Shown here: positions 47,426 to 56,593 of the stretch, in pieces | Numbering within the stretch: the first letter of the stretch is position 1 | Layout: each line of letters opens with the position of its first letter | From: Myxosarcina sp. GA_180221_E-2-1-MAG-40_15 | GTDB taxonomy: Bacteria > Cyanobacteriota > Cyanobacteriia > Cyanobacteriales > Xenococcaceae | NCBI GenBank assembly: GCA_020692205.1 | Contig: JAIMKV010000002.1 | Coordinates: 62,001 to 126,000, forward strand | Direction of reading: 5' to 3' | DNA length: 64,000 nt | Program-made: the position numbers and the translations under genes | Notes under the pieces: generated by a model | What the model saw: only the letters and a program-made list of their open reading frames with translations | The model's database searches: none | Told to the model about the DNA's origin: nothing

Positions 47426-48466
47426 TTGCTGGAAACAACCCTCGGTTTGGAAATTATTGAGGTAGTAGAACAAGCTGCCATTGCCTCTGCTAAGTGGATG
47501 GGTAAAGGCGAAAAAGATACTGCGGATGAAGTCGCAGTAGAAGCGATGCGTGAGCGCATGAATAGAATTAATATGCGTGGTCGAATCGTAATCGGGGAAG
47601 GAGAGCGAGATGATGCTCCGATGCTTTACATTGGCGAAGAGGTGGGTATTTGTACTCGCCCAGATGCCAAAAACTATTGTAATCCCGATGAACTAATTGA
47701 AATCGATATTGCAGTCGATCCTTGTGAGGGGACTAATTTAGTTGCATATGGACAAAATGGGTCTATGGCGGTTTTGGCAATTTCCGAGAAAGGTGGGCTA
47801 TTTGCTGCACCAGACTTTTATATGAAAAAGCTAGCAGCACCTCCATTGGCTCAAGGTCATGTTGATATTAACAAATCTGCGACGGAAAATCTTAAAATTC
47901 TTTCTGACTGCCTCAATCGTTCTATTGAAGAACTAGTAGTGGTCGTGATGGATCGTTCTCGTCACCAAGATCTGATCAAAGAAATTAGAGATGCAGGAGC
48001 TAGAGTTAGATTAATTGCCGATGGTGACGTATCCGCTGCCATTTCCTGCGCTTTCTCAGGCTCAAATATCCATGCTTTAATGGGCATCGGAGCTGCTCCT
48101 GAAGGCGTTATTTCTGCTGCTGCTATGCGCTGCTTAGGCGGACACTTCCAAGGGCAGTTGATCTATGATCCTGCTGTGGTTAAAACTGGCTTGATTGGTG
48201 AAAGCAAAGAAAGCAATCTTGCCCGACTCGAAGAAATGGGCATTAAAGATCCAGATAAAGTGTATGGTGCTGAGGAACTTGCTGGTGGTGAAACAGTTTT
48301 GTTCGCTGCTTGTGGTATCACTCCTGGTACTTTGATGAACGGCGTTCGCTTTTTTAAGGGTGGTGCGAGAACTCAAAGCTTAGTTATCTCCTCTCAATCT
48401 AAAACTGCCCGTTTTGTCGATACAGTACATATGTTCGGTCAACCAAAATCTTTACAATTAAGATAG
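47426..48466 (+). CDS. glpX: Class II fructose-1,6-/sedoheptulose-1,7-bisphosphatase
   Basis: This 346-residue enzyme dephosphorylates FBP and SBP in the Calvin cycle. Cyanobacterial GlpX features are present: [40 protein letters not shown] and the metal-binding [14 protein letters not shown]. The start is TTG, supported by the strong GGGAGGA Shine-Dalgarno at 47414-47420 and by the family N terminus. No partner gene adjoins it. Confidence 0.95.
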   Translation: MLETTLGLEIIEVVEQAAIASAKWMGKGEKDTADEVAVEAMRERMNRINMRGRIVIGEGERDDAPMLYIGEEVGICTRPDAKNYCNPDELIEIDIAVDPCEGTNLVAYGQNGSMAVLAISEKGGLFAAPDFYMKKLAAPPLAQGHVDINKSATENLKILSDCLNRSIEELVVVVMDRSRHQDLIKEIRDAGARVRLIADGDVSAAISCAFSGSNIHALMGIGAAPEGVISAAAMRCLGGHFQGQLIYDPAVVKTGLIGESKESNLARLEEMGIKDPDKVYGAEELAGGETVLFAACGITPGTLMNGVRFFKGGARTQSLVISSQSKTARFVDTVHMFGQPKSLQLR

Positions 48467-48719
48467 GTACTGGTTTAGATTCTAGCCAGGACATAGGTTA
48501 CAATTTGCTTAGAGCTTAAGATATGTAAACCCTGGTTAAGTAAGAGCATATTTGGCATGCTAAGGCTGTATAAATTAATAAGGTAAAAGGCAACTAGTAG
48601 AGAAGGAATCTTTTACTGTTGTCTTTTTGTTACCTAGAATTACCAATAAAAAACTTGATCAAGCTAAAACTCTCAAATTTTTAAAAATCTTTTGCTTTGA
48701 TTTTCACGAAGTTAGAGTC

Positions 48720-48819
48720 AGCCCCGTCATTTTACAAGTCCGCGTCGCCTGAGCGAGAGGGGTAGCGAGGAAACCTCGCCATACCCAATCGAAGCTTTGG
48801 GGAAACCCCAGGACGGGGC
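48720..48819. repeat. Structured intergenic repeat (outer stem with two inner hairpins)
   Basis: GCCCCGTC (48721-48728) pairs with GACGGGGC (48812-48819). Inside are GGGTA-GCGAGG/CCTCGC-TACCC (48760-48786, with AAA loop and a two-base bulge) and TGGGG/CCCCA (48798-48810, AAA loop). The GC content is far above the surrounding DNA. The GCGAGG hairpin recurs at 22976-22988. It lies 53 bp before the hemA start. Confidence 0.65.
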
Positions 48820-48872
48820 GGGGTCTCTCTGACCTAGAGGATTTAATTAAAGCAAAATTGGCAAAAAACATA

Positions 48873-50159
48873 ATGAATATTGTAGTTGTTGGTTTAAGTC
48901 ACAAAACTGCTTCTGTGGAGGTACGCGAGAAACTGAGTATCCCAGAAGCACAGATTGAAGAAGCGATCGCCTTACTTAAAAGCTATCCACATATCGAGGA
49001 AATAGCGATCATTAGCACTTGCAATCGTTTAGAAATCTATGGCGTAGCTACAGACATCGAGCAAGGAGTTAGGGAGATTAGCCAATTTTTAGCAGACAAA
49101 GCTAAAGTTTGCCTGCGCGAGCTTCGTCCTAATCTATTTACGCTGTTAAGAGAAGATGCTCTGCGTCATCTAATGCGAGTCTCGGCTGGCTTAGAAAGCT
49201 TAGTTTTGGGCGAAGGGCAAATATTAGCTCAGGTTAAAAAGACTCACAAGCTAGGACAGAAATACAATGGTTTAGGCAGATTATTAGACCGTTTATTTAA
49301 GCAAGCGATCTCTGCGGGTAAAAGAGTGCGCAGTGAAACTAGTATCGGTACTGGTGCAGTTTCAATTAGTTCGGCTGCGGTAGAACTTGTCCATGCCAAG
49401 GTAGACAATCTACCAGATTATAACATTACCATCGTTGGCGCTGGTAAAATGGCTGGCTTGCTAGTCAAGCATTTGCTCTCGAAAGGAGCATCCAAAATTT
49501 CTATCGTCAATCGTTCTCATCGTCGGGCGCAAGAACTTTGCCGTAACTTTGCTCAGACTGAATTTAACATCTATCCGATCAGCGAAATGATGCAGGCGAT
49601 CGCTACTTCGGATTTAGTGTTTACTAGCACTGGAGCAACTCAACCTATATTAGACCGCCCTAAGTTAGAGGCTCATCTAACTTTAGACAGAGACTTGATG
49701 CTGGTGGATATCTCGGTTCCGCGCAACGTTGCCTCTGACGTTAGCGAAATCGGCTGCGTTAGTGCTTATAATGTAGACGATCTCAAAGCAGTAGTAGCAG
49801 CTAATCAAGAGAGCCGACGTCAAATAGCACAGGAAGCTGAAGTCATTATTGAACAAGAAGTTGCTAGTTATATCCTCTGGTGGCGCTCGCTAGAAACAGT
49901 GCCGACGATTAGCTGTTTACGTAGCAAGGTAGAAAGCATCCGCGAACAAGAAATGGAAAAGGCTTTATCTCGCTTGGGGTCAGAGTTTGGCGAAAAGCAT
50001 CAGGAAGTCATTGAAGCTTTAACCAGAGGCATTGTGAATAAGATTCTTCATGAGCCAATGGTACAGCTAAGAGCGCAGCAAGATATTGAAGCGCGTCGTC
50101 ACTGTTTACGCTCGCTGCAAATGCTGTTTGACCTGGATACAGAAGAGCAATATAGCTAA
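48873..50159 (+). CDS. hemA: Glutamyl-tRNA reductase
   Basis: HemA reduces glutamyl-tRNA to glutamate-1-semialdehyde, the first committed step of chlorophyll, heme and bilin synthesis. With the ATG at 48873 ([20 protein letters not shown]) it has 428 residues and the catalytic cysteine is residue 50 in [11 protein letters not shown]. The NADPH domain shows [21 protein letters not shown] five codons earlier would add residues not seen in the family. The C-terminal dimerisation helix is complete. Confidence 0.95.
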   Translation: MNIVVVGLSHKTASVEVREKLSIPEAQIEEAIALLKSYPHIEEIAIISTCNRLEIYGVATDIEQGVREISQFLADKAKVCLRELRPNLFTLLREDALRHLMRVSAGLESLVLGEGQILAQVKKTHKLGQKYNGLGRLLDRLFKQAISAGKRVRSETSIGTGAVSISSAAVELVHAKVDNLPDYNITIVGAGKMAGLLVKHLLSKGASKISIVNRSHRRAQELCRNFAQTEFNIYPISEMMQAIATSDLVFTSTGATQPILDRPKLEAHLTLDRDLMLVDISVPRNVASDVSEIGCVSAYNVDDLKAVVAANQESRRQIAQEAEVIIEQEVASYILWWRSLETVPTISCLRSKVESIREQEMEKALSRLGSEFGEKHQEVIEALTRGIVNKILHEPMVQLRAQQDIEARRHCLRSLQMLFDLDTEEQYS

Positions 50160-50200
50160 GATTATCGATATTTTTAGTACACCTTGCCTTCAAAACTGAA

Positions 50201-51118
50201 TCAATCATGATTACCAGGCAAGCTAATTAGGGCGGCGATCGCTTCGGCTAAAATGCTAATCAAACGATATAGAGCAACTGCGGCGATTTCAGTAGGAAAC
50301 TGAGAATTATCCAAAAGACTATAGGCGGTAACTTCAAATACTCCTAGTCCTCCTGGTGCGCCTGGAACAACTAAGCCAAGTAGCCAAGCAAAGCTAAAAG
50401 CGGTAAATAACTGCGGCACTTGTTGCCATGCCACAGACTGCAAAGCGATAAAAGTCAAAACAAATCCGCTGCCGCGCCCGACTACAAATCCTATTTCTCC
50501 CAGAAAAGGAATCAGTGGATATTTAGTTAATTTAACTGCTTTGGCGATGAGCGCATCAGCTTTATTCTTGCTACGGCTTAAACGATGCAACAAAGCATTA
50601 AGAATGCGAGGCTGAATACCTATTAGTATCGCTGTTAAGCTGGCTAACTGTAGCCAAACCTGAGCCAAACCAACTTTAGTCCCGCTTAAACTGCTGCTAA
50701 CTATGCCGATCAGCAAGGCGGCGGCTGCCATTAGTAATGGTTCTAACAAGACGCTAAGAGTAGCTGCGCCTCTGGAGCCATCTTTTTTAGCTACGGCGGT
50801 AATTCTACCGTAGAAATGCCAAATATTACCTGGAGAGTATTTGGCGATATTGGTCAGCAAATAAACTTTGATACCTTCTTTAACCCCTAAAGGCTGCTTA
50901 AAAATAGCGAGAATCCATGTCCATACCCAACCTGACCAAACATGAGCCATGATAGTTATGGTTAAAGCGATCGCTAATATTAGCCAGCCTTGACCATCAA
51001 CGCGAACTACCGCTACTTCAGCAAAGCGATCTTTAATAGTTTTGAGCAGAAAAAATAAAACCCCTCCTAAAATAAACCAACGTAGATAAGGTTTAATCTG
51101 CGCCAGGACTTTTTTCAT
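50201..51118 (-). CDS. UPF0104/flippase-like integral membrane protein
   Basis: This 305-residue protein has about seven hydrophobic helices and the family pattern of the lysylphosphatidylglycerol synthase transmembrane domain (LTNIAKYSPGNIWHFYGRI, VVPGAPGGLGVFEVTAYSLL). The soluble aminoacyltransferase domain of MprF is absent. It may move lipids or glycolipids across the membrane. It follows the kinase gene by 27 bp on the same strand, so they may form an operon. Confidence 0.82.
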   Translation of the reverse strand: MKKVLAQIKPYLRWFILGGVLFFLLKTIKDRFAEVAVVRVDGQGWLILAIALTITIMAHVWSGWVWTWILAIFKQPLGVKEGIKVYLLTNIAKYSPGNIWHFYGRITAVAKKDGSRGAATLSVLLEPLLMAAAALLIGIVSSSLSGTKVGLAQVWLQLASLTAILIGIQPRILNALLHRLSRSKNKADALIAKAVKLTKYPLIPFLGEIGFVVGRGSGFVLTFIALQSVAWQQVPQLFTAFSFAWLLGLVVPGAPGGLGVFEVTAYSLLDNSQFPTEIAAVALYRLISILAEAIAALISLPGNHD

Positions 51119-51145
51119 TCATGCTTCACTTGCGATTTTTAACTC

Positions 51146-53728
51146 TTAACTTGAACTTTGAATATCTAATCTGGTTTCAACTCTTGCCAAAGATTTAGTA
51201 GCTGCTTCCCAATTTGGGTTTAATTCAACTGCTTTTTGATAATATTCCCTGGCAGTTTGATATTGTTGTAAATATTCGGCGACAGAACCTTTGCCGTACC
51301 AAGCTTCATAATAATTGAGATTGATCGCTAATGCTCGGTCATAAGAATCTATAGCTTGATCATATAGTCCAGTTGCCTTTTGAGCATTACCCAACCCAAT
51401 CAAAGCAGGAAGATAGTCAGGCTTGATCGCCAACGCTTCGTTATAAGCCTCGACCGCCAATTGATATTCTGTTTGCTGGTAGTATAGCTTGCCTAGGTTG
51501 TTCCAAGGAACAAAACTTCGATTGAGGTCAAGTGCGATCGCTTTGTCAAAATCAGAAATTGCTTGCTCAAACTGGTTTAGACGAGTATACGCCTCACCAC
51601 GGTTGTTCCACAGCCAGATATTTTCGGGGTCAATTTTGATTGCTTGGTTATAGGAAGAAATTGCCGCATCATATCTTTTGAGGCTGTAAAGAGTTAAAGC
51701 TTGGCAGTTCCAAAGCTGAGGACTTTGATAATATCTGAGTGCTGTGCTGCAAGTTTGTAACGCTGCTTGATAGTCATTTAATTGTCGTTGAGCTTTGGCT
51801 TTTTTCAACCAAACCTGTTCAAAATTTCTAACCTGTCCTGTGGTATTTGGTAGTTTTTTCAGTCCATTCTGATAAAAATCAATCGCCTGTTGATACTCTT
51901 TTGCTTCTAGTTTGAGATCTCCTTTGTAAAATTCTAAAATTGCTACTCTTTGCGCCCATTGAGTCAGTCCAATTAAAATTCCCAGAATTAAAACAGGCAC
52001 AATCAAGAGATATTTATATATTCCTCTAAATCTAGATTTGTACTTAATTTTCTTGAGATCTTTGACTACCTTATTGAGAGATTGATATCGCTGGTTTTTG
52101 TCTAGACGGATCATCCTGTCCAAAACTTTGGCAAAGCTAGGACTAATTCTGGCTTGACGATGCCACAACACTTCTCCGGTGCGAGGGTTTTTTTCTAAGT
52201 GTTGGGGTTGGATTCCAGTTAGTACATGAATAGCAGTCATACCCAAAGCATAGATGTCGCTGACATAAGTAGCTCTTCTGGCAACTTGTTCTGGGGGAAT
52301 ATATCCTGTCTTACTATCAGGAAGAGAGTTAATTGCTTCGTTGACTAAACCAAAATCAACTAGAATTGTTTGCTCCTCGCCATGACGCCTAATAATGCTA
52401 GATGGCTTAAGATTACCGTGGATAATTTGTTGCCGATGAAATGGATTTAATGCTGTAGCAGTATCTAGTAAGATATTAATGACTTCGCTTTCTGAGAGAA
52501 TGAACTTATCCTCTACAATTTGCGCTAAACTTTTTCCTTCAATATACTCTTGGACAATATAAATTCTAGATTCATCAACCAAGTATTCGACAATTGTTGG
52601 AATTCTGCGATCTCGGTCAATAATGGACAAGTTGTTAAATTCTGTCATTATCTTGTGGGTAACTTCTGATAATGATTGCGTTGGCGAATTTGATAATCTT
52701 AGTATTTCCAGATAGTAGCGATCGCTAGTTGGTGCTACACTTTTCGCCACATAAGCCTGAATTTCTTGCTCCCCACCTAAATACTTGACCATCTGATATT
52801 TATTCCCAATGGTCTTACCAATCATCTGCAAGGGAGCGAGATCGCGCAAAACTTCACTGGCATTACGATAACGTTTTGAAATGTTGTCTGCCGTCATGCG
52901 ATTGACAATTTTTAAGAAAGCTTCGCTAATAGCTATTTTTTTATTCCAAGCAATCGTAGAACCAGATTCAGTAATTTCCCATTCCGTAGGAGACTTATCT
53001 GTCATGCCGAAAATAACAGTTTTGCCTAAAGCATAAATATCGCTACCATAAACTGGCTTACCGTTATTTTGCTCGGGAGGCATATATCCTGGAGTACCAA
53101 TAATCTGAGTTTGAACTTTTTGCTTGCTAGAATCAAAAGCTAAAGTACCGATTTCCTTAACAGCACCAAAATCAATCAAAATCATCTTGCCATCCTGCTT
53201 GCGTCTAATTAGATTAGATGGCTTGATATCTCGGTGAATAATTCCCTGGTGATGAACAGATTTTAAAATGCCTAAAATATCGAACAAAAATTGAATTGCT
53301 TGAGCTTCGTTCAGCACCTGTCGATGAATTTCTTGCTCGAATTCTTCTCCTTCAATAAATTCCAAGACTAAATAAAATTGTTGGTTCTCTTCAAAATAGC
53401 CAATAAATTCAGGAATTTGGGGATGTTTCCCTAGCCATTGCAAAACCATAGCTTCGGTTGCCAAACGCTCTTTGGCACTTGCCCAAACCGAGGCACTATT
53501 AAACCTAGGCTGCAATTGTTTAACGGCACATTTGGTTTGCTGAGGTGACTGCTTATCTAACGCTAGATAGGTAGTTGCAAAACCACCACTGCCAAGTTCT
53601 CTAATAATACAAAATCTTTGATTGAGTAAATCTCCTGTTTTGAGAGCTTTGTAGCCATACTCGGTATTACGTTCAGAGTAGTAATTTTCCGATTGGGAAA
53701 TAGGAATAGTAAAGTCTGAGTCTGACAT
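51146..53728 (-). CDS. Tandem serine/threonine kinase and pseudokinase with transmembrane helix and TPR repeats
   Basis: This 860-residue protein has four parts. Kinase 1 (about 38-300) has GSGGFATTY, Lys70, HRD (165-167, IIHRDIKPSN) and DFG (186-188). Kinase-like domain 2 (about 308-560) lacks a proper glycine loop (YLGGEQEIQAY), and its catalytic loop reads IIHGNLKPSS, with Asp changed to Asn, though DFG (458-460) is kept. A helix at 572-590 crosses the membrane. Residues 605-850 are TPR repeats (AISSYNQAIKIDPENIWLWN), probably outside the cytoplasm. It probably senses through the TPR part and phosphorylates unknown partners. The unit upstream of 50201-51118 may be its operon partner. Confidence 0.9.
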   Translation of the reverse strand: MSDSDFTIPISQSENYYSERNTEYGYKALKTGDLLNQRFCIIRELGSGGFATTYLALDKQSPQQTKCAVKQLQPRFNSASVWASAKERLATEAMVLQWLGKHPQIPEFIGYFEENQQFYLVLEFIEGEEFEQEIHRQVLNEAQAIQFLFDILGILKSVHHQGIIHRDIKPSNLIRRKQDGKMILIDFGAVKEIGTLAFDSSKQKVQTQIIGTPGYMPPEQNNGKPVYGSDIYALGKTVIFGMTDKSPTEWEITESGSTIAWNKKIAISEAFLKIVNRMTADNISKRYRNASEVLRDLAPLQMIGKTIGNKYQMVKYLGGEQEIQAYVAKSVAPTSDRYYLEILRLSNSPTQSLSEVTHKIMTEFNNLSIIDRDRRIPTIVEYLVDESRIYIVQEYIEGKSLAQIVEDKFILSESEVINILLDTATALNPFHRQQIIHGNLKPSSIIRRHGEEQTILVDFGLVNEAINSLPDSKTGYIPPEQVARRATYVSDIYALGMTAIHVLTGIQPQHLEKNPRTGEVLWHRQARISPSFAKVLDRMIRLDKNQRYQSLNKVVKDLKKIKYKSRFRGIYKYLLIVPVLILGILIGLTQWAQRVAILEFYKGDLKLEAKEYQQAIDFYQNGLKKLPNTTGQVRNFEQVWLKKAKAQRQLNDYQAALQTCSTALRYYQSPQLWNCQALTLYSLKRYDAAISSYNQAIKIDPENIWLWNNRGEAYTRLNQFEQAISDFDKAIALDLNRSFVPWNNLGKLYYQQTEYQLAVEAYNEALAIKPDYLPALIGLGNAQKATGLYDQAIDSYDRALAINLNYYEAWYGKGSVAEYLQQYQTAREYYQKAVELNPNWEAATKSLARVETRLDIQSSS

Positions 53729-54040
53729 AACATATCTGGACGCAATATTTTTAAATTGTAGCGAACATTAAGGATCTATCCTACTTTGATTATTGCTAAC
53801 CGTACCATACAAGAAGATACAGTAAGATAATTGGCTTAGTTGACGGGACTATGGTGCTACTTTTAAATTAGAAATCTAGTAATAATTATCTTTTATTTTA
53901 TATTTTAATTCTGTTTGACTGGGTTGAGGTTTACCTTGCTATAAGAACATAAGTCTACGATAATGTTTTTAGGTTAGATTTTAGGGTAAATTAATTTTTA
54001 CCATATTTTGGATTGAAGTTCTGTTTCAAAATCTTATTTT
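53729..54040. other. Intergenic region, no gene seen
   Basis: 312 AT-rich bases upstream of the kinase gene and before the small membrane protein at 54041. The only promoter-like text is weak. No repeat or tRNA was found. Confidence 0.4.
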
Positions 54041-54250
54041 ATGAGCTTTTTTCGCCAATACATAGCACCTTTTGCTGTAATTTTAATTTTTTTGCTGGCT
54101 TTATTTGCCGTCAGTATTCGTATTTTTCTCCCTTCAGATATGGCCGCTCCTGCGCCTGTTTCCACGGAAGATTTGAGTATGGTTATTTCTCTAGAGCAAC
54201 CTGGTCAAATATATTCTTGTTGCCAAAGACAAAATAGACTTTTTACCTGA
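54041..54250 (+). CDS. Small single-helix membrane protein
   Basis: This 69-residue protein has a strong N-terminal helix (YIAPFAVILIFLLALFAVSI) and a short Pro/Ala-rich segment (FLPSDMAAPAPVSTEDLSMV), typical of small cyanobacterial membrane proteins. The last 20 residues overlap the frame on the other strand at 54205-54408 and may be less reliable. No Shine-Dalgarno is evident. Function is unknown. Confidence 0.5.
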   Translation: MSFFRQYIAPFAVILIFLLALFAVSIRIFLPSDMAAPAPVSTEDLSMVISLEQPGQIYSCCQRQNRLFT

Positions 54251-54408
54251 AAGTGATCGCCTGTTAGATATCCATCCTTATCTTGATATTTGAGCCACAT
54301 TTGAGCCATTTTCTGATTAAATTCTTGCTCTACAGAAGTAGAATTATCTTCAGTTGAAATTTCATCATCGTCAATTACTAATATTCGCCTGGTGCGATCG
54401 CCTTTCAT
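54205..54408 (-). CDS. Short acidic/helical protein, uncertain
   Basis: This 67-residue frame reads RRILVIDDDEISTEDNSTSV and then EFNQKMAQMWLKYQDKDGYL. The start resembles the first strand of a receiver domain (ILVIDDDE), but no further receiver motif follows, so the resemblance may be chance. Its ATG lies in the inverted repeat at 54403-54438 and its 3' end overlaps the frame at 54041-54250 by 46 bp. Only one of the two need be real. Confidence 0.35.
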   Translation of the reverse strand: MKGDRTRRILVIDDDEISTEDNSTSVEQEFNQKMAQMWLKYQDKDGYLTGDHFQVKSLFCLWQQEYI

Positions 54409-54438
54409 GGTAATACTTAATCAACCATTACCATGAAA
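54403..54438. promoter_or_regulatory. 12-bp perfect inverted repeat upstream of moaB
   Basis: TTTCATGGTAAT and ATTACCATGAAA flank a 12-base loop. One arm holds the start codon of the leftward frame at 54408 and the other ends 26 bp before the moaB start. It could be an operator for divergent genes. A duplicated start region is another reading. Confidence 0.45.
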
Positions 54439-54464
54439 CCAATTAGAGAAAACTAGAGAAGAAA

Positions 54465-54983
54465 ATGAACCAAAATGAATCTTTACTTCCCTTAACAATT
54501 GCCGTGATGACTGTTTCTGATACAAGAACCGAGGCTGAGGATAAATCAGGCAAAATATTAGTCGATAGCTTAAAAACAGCAGGGCATTATTTAGCAGAGA
54601 AAACCATTATTCCCGATAGCATTTACCAAATTCGTGCTGTTGTATCTAAATGGATTGCTGATCAATCTATTCAAGTAATTATCACCACTGGGGGTACAGG
54701 AGTTACGGGTCGCGATAGCACTCCAGAGGCAATTAAACCACTGTTAGATAAAAAAATTGAAGGTTTTGGTGAAATATTTCGGATGATTTCCTATCAGGAG
54801 ATTAAAACTTCGACAATCCAGTCTCGTACTCTGGCTGGTGTAGCTAATGGAACTTACATCTTTTGTTTACCTGGTTCTAGTGGTGCTTGTCAAACAGGAT
54901 GGAGTATTATTAAAGACCAACTCGATTCTCGTAATCGTCCCTGTAATTTGGCTCAATTGATTCCCAGATTAACAGAAATGTAG
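54465..54983 (+). CDS. moaB: Molybdenum cofactor biosynthesis protein B (MoaB/Mog family)
   Basis: This 172-residue protein has the MoaB/MogA fold: [20 protein letters not shown], then [20 protein letters not shown], the molybdopterin-binding glycine-rich loop, and [16 protein letters not shown] near the end. It acts in adenylylation of molybdopterin or a related step. The start is the ATG at 54465. No other moa/moe gene is adjacent. Confidence 0.92.
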   Translation: MNQNESLLPLTIAVMTVSDTRTEAEDKSGKILVDSLKTAGHYLAEKTIIPDSIYQIRAVVSKWIADQSIQVIITTGGTGVTGRDSTPEAIKPLLDKKIEGFGEIFRMISYQEIKTSTIQSRTLAGVANGTYIFCLPGSSGACQTGWSIIKDQLDSRNRPCNLAQLIPRLTEM

Positions 54984-55180
54984 AGACCATCAATGAAGAA
55001 TTAACAATTATATAATCGCGATTTTAAACTTTATTCCCAAATTTTCTAAATATTTATTAATGATGTGCGATCGCTCCTTAAATTTACCAGTTCCTCAGAT
55101 TAAGGATGTTCCCGATAGGGCGATCGCACAATGATTAACTCTTTCAAACACCATATCTCAAGAAATGCAATAACCTGATT

Positions 55181-55495
55181 ATGTTAGATTTTCTTAACCC
55201 GATACTCAACCGTCATCCAGAGCGTATTAAAGCTAATGTTGAGATCTATACTTGGGCTACCTGTCCTTTTTGTATCCGTGCCAAACTGCTTTTATGGTGG
55301 AAAGGGGTAAATTTTACTGAGTATAAGATTGACGGAGATAATACCGCCCGCGAGAATATGGCGCAAAGGGCAAATGGCAAAAGAACAGTGCCGCAAATTT
55401 TTATCAATGACCAAAACTTAGGAGGTTGTGACGATCTTTATGAGTTGGATGCTAAGAATGAACTAGATCCTTTATTAAGTCAACCTGCAAGTTAA
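55181..55495 (+). CDS. grxC: Glutaredoxin (GrxC type, dithiol)
   Basis: This 104-residue redox protein has the dithiol site CPFC (Cys28, Cys31) in IYTWATCPFCIRAK, followed by the cis-Pro loop KRTVPQIFIN and GGCDDLYEL for glutathione binding. It reduces protein and glutathione mixed disulfides. The first 18 residues are an N-terminal extension ahead of the usual start. Its last 4 bases overlap the convergent znuA stop. Confidence 0.93.
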   Translation: MLDFLNPILNRHPERIKANVEIYTWATCPFCIRAKLLLWWKGVNFTEYKIDGDNTARENMAQRANGKRTVPQIFINDQNLGGCDDLYELDAKNELDPLLSQPAS

Positions 55496-56496
55496 TTCGA
55501 CGCTGCAAAAGGTTTACATTCTCCACCTAATCCATTAACAATCGCACAAGTATTGTGAGTCATCATTTCCGTATAGTTTTCTGTTTGTCCTAACCCATCG
55601 ACATATAGTCTGTCTGGGGATAATTCAACCTCAGCAATACGGGCAACATTATTGATCACGCGATCGCTCTTGGTCGATTCGGCAAAAATTGTGGGTACTC
55701 CAGCCTGTTTGATTTCTGTCGATAGTTCTTTTACCTGAGAAGCGGTAGGTGAGACTGACGCACTCAAACCTTGTAAAGTTTGATAATTTTCTAAATCGTA
55801 ACCCTGAACATAATAATTAAGCGAGTCGTGGGTTGTGACTAAAACTCTTTGTCCTACGGGAATAGTCGTAATCTGCTCATCGATCCAAGCGTCAAGCTGC
55901 CAGAGTCGATCTGTTAAGGCGGTGCTGTTGACTAAGTAAAGTTCAGCCTCTTGTGGGTTTGCTTGCAGCAATGTTGAGCGAATTAATTCTACCATCGCCA
56001 CGGTATTTTCGATGTTATGCCAGACATGGGGATCGGGTTGTAATTCTGATTCTGTATCTTCTTCATGTTCATGTTCATGTTCTGCTTCTGAATGCTCTGA
56101 ATGTTCTGACATAATCGGTTCGGTAACTACCTGTTCATATACGGCTATTTTGGGTATTTGATTGTCAGTGGCTTGTAGTAATTTAATGATTTTGGGTTCA
56201 AACTCATAACCACCATAAAAAATCAATCCCGCTTCTTCAATCGCCTTGCGTTGTGATGGAGTTGGGGTATAGGTGTGAGGATCTTGATCAGCATCAATTA
56301 AGCAAGTGAGGTCGATTGTATCTTGGGCAATTGTGGTCAGTAAATCGCAGATCACATTATGCGATGCTACTACTTGAGGCTTGTCCTGCGCTTGGGCAAT
56401 ATTATCTCGAGTCTTAAGGCTGGTAACGATTAAGCCAGCAACTATGCCGGCAATAGTCAAACTAAAAATATTGCTTACACTGTTATTTTTGAACAT
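55492..56496 (-). CDS. znuA: Zinc ABC importer substrate-binding protein
   Basis: This 334-residue periplasmic protein has an N-terminal membrane/signal segment (LTIAGIVAGLIVTSL). The metal site residues are in DPHTYTPTPSQRKAI and DPHVWHN, with a His/Glu-rich loop between them (about residues 132-150, HSEHSEAEHEHEHEE) typical of zinc-type ZnuA. MntC-type manganese binders lack this loop. It is divergent from znuCB and probably shares Zur control. Confidence 0.9.
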   Translation of the reverse strand: MFKNNSVSNIFSLTIAGIVAGLIVTSLKTRDNIAQAQDKPQVVASHNVICDLLTTIAQDTIDLTCLIDADQDPHTYTPTPSQRKAIEEAGLIFYGGYEFEPKIIKLLQATDNQIPKIAVYEQVVTEPIMSEHSEHSEAEHEHEHEEDTESELQPDPHVWHNIENTVAMVELIRSTLLQANPQEAELYLVNSTALTDRLWQLDAWIDEQITTIPVGQRVLVTTHDSLNYYVQGYDLENYQTLQGLSASVSPTASQVKELSTEIKQAGVPTIFAESTKSDRVINNVARIAEVELSPDRLYVDGLGQTENYTEMMTHNTCAIVNGLGGECKPFAASN

Positions 56497-56534
56497 AAAA
56501 TTAATTGAGATTAACTGCTGACAAATAATCAGAA

Positions 56535-56549
56535 CGATAATGATTATGA
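56535..56549. promoter_or_regulatory. Candidate Zur box 1 (znuA/znuC intergenic region)
   Basis: CGATAAT-G-ATTATGA is nearly a 7-1-7 palindrome of the TGATAATNATTATCA type used by cyanobacterial Zur. It lies 39 bp upstream of znuA's start, in the 97-bp divergent spacer. The match is partial. Confidence 0.55.
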
Positions 56550-56565
56550 TTATTTTAAGGTAAAA

Positions 56566-56580
56566 TGATAACGAATCTCA
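56566..56580. promoter_or_regulatory. Candidate Zur box 2 (near znuC)
   Basis: TGATAACGAATCTCA keeps the TGATAA half-site but the right arm matches only in part. It lies 14 bp before the znuC start. It is weaker than the box at 56535. Confidence 0.35.
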
Positions 56581-56593
56581 TTTTTATCAGTCA

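Noticed and set aside
54013-54237. Alternative frame with a cysteine-rich hydrophobic sequence
   Set aside because: The overlapping frame at 54041 has a normal membrane-helix pattern. This one does not look like a protein.
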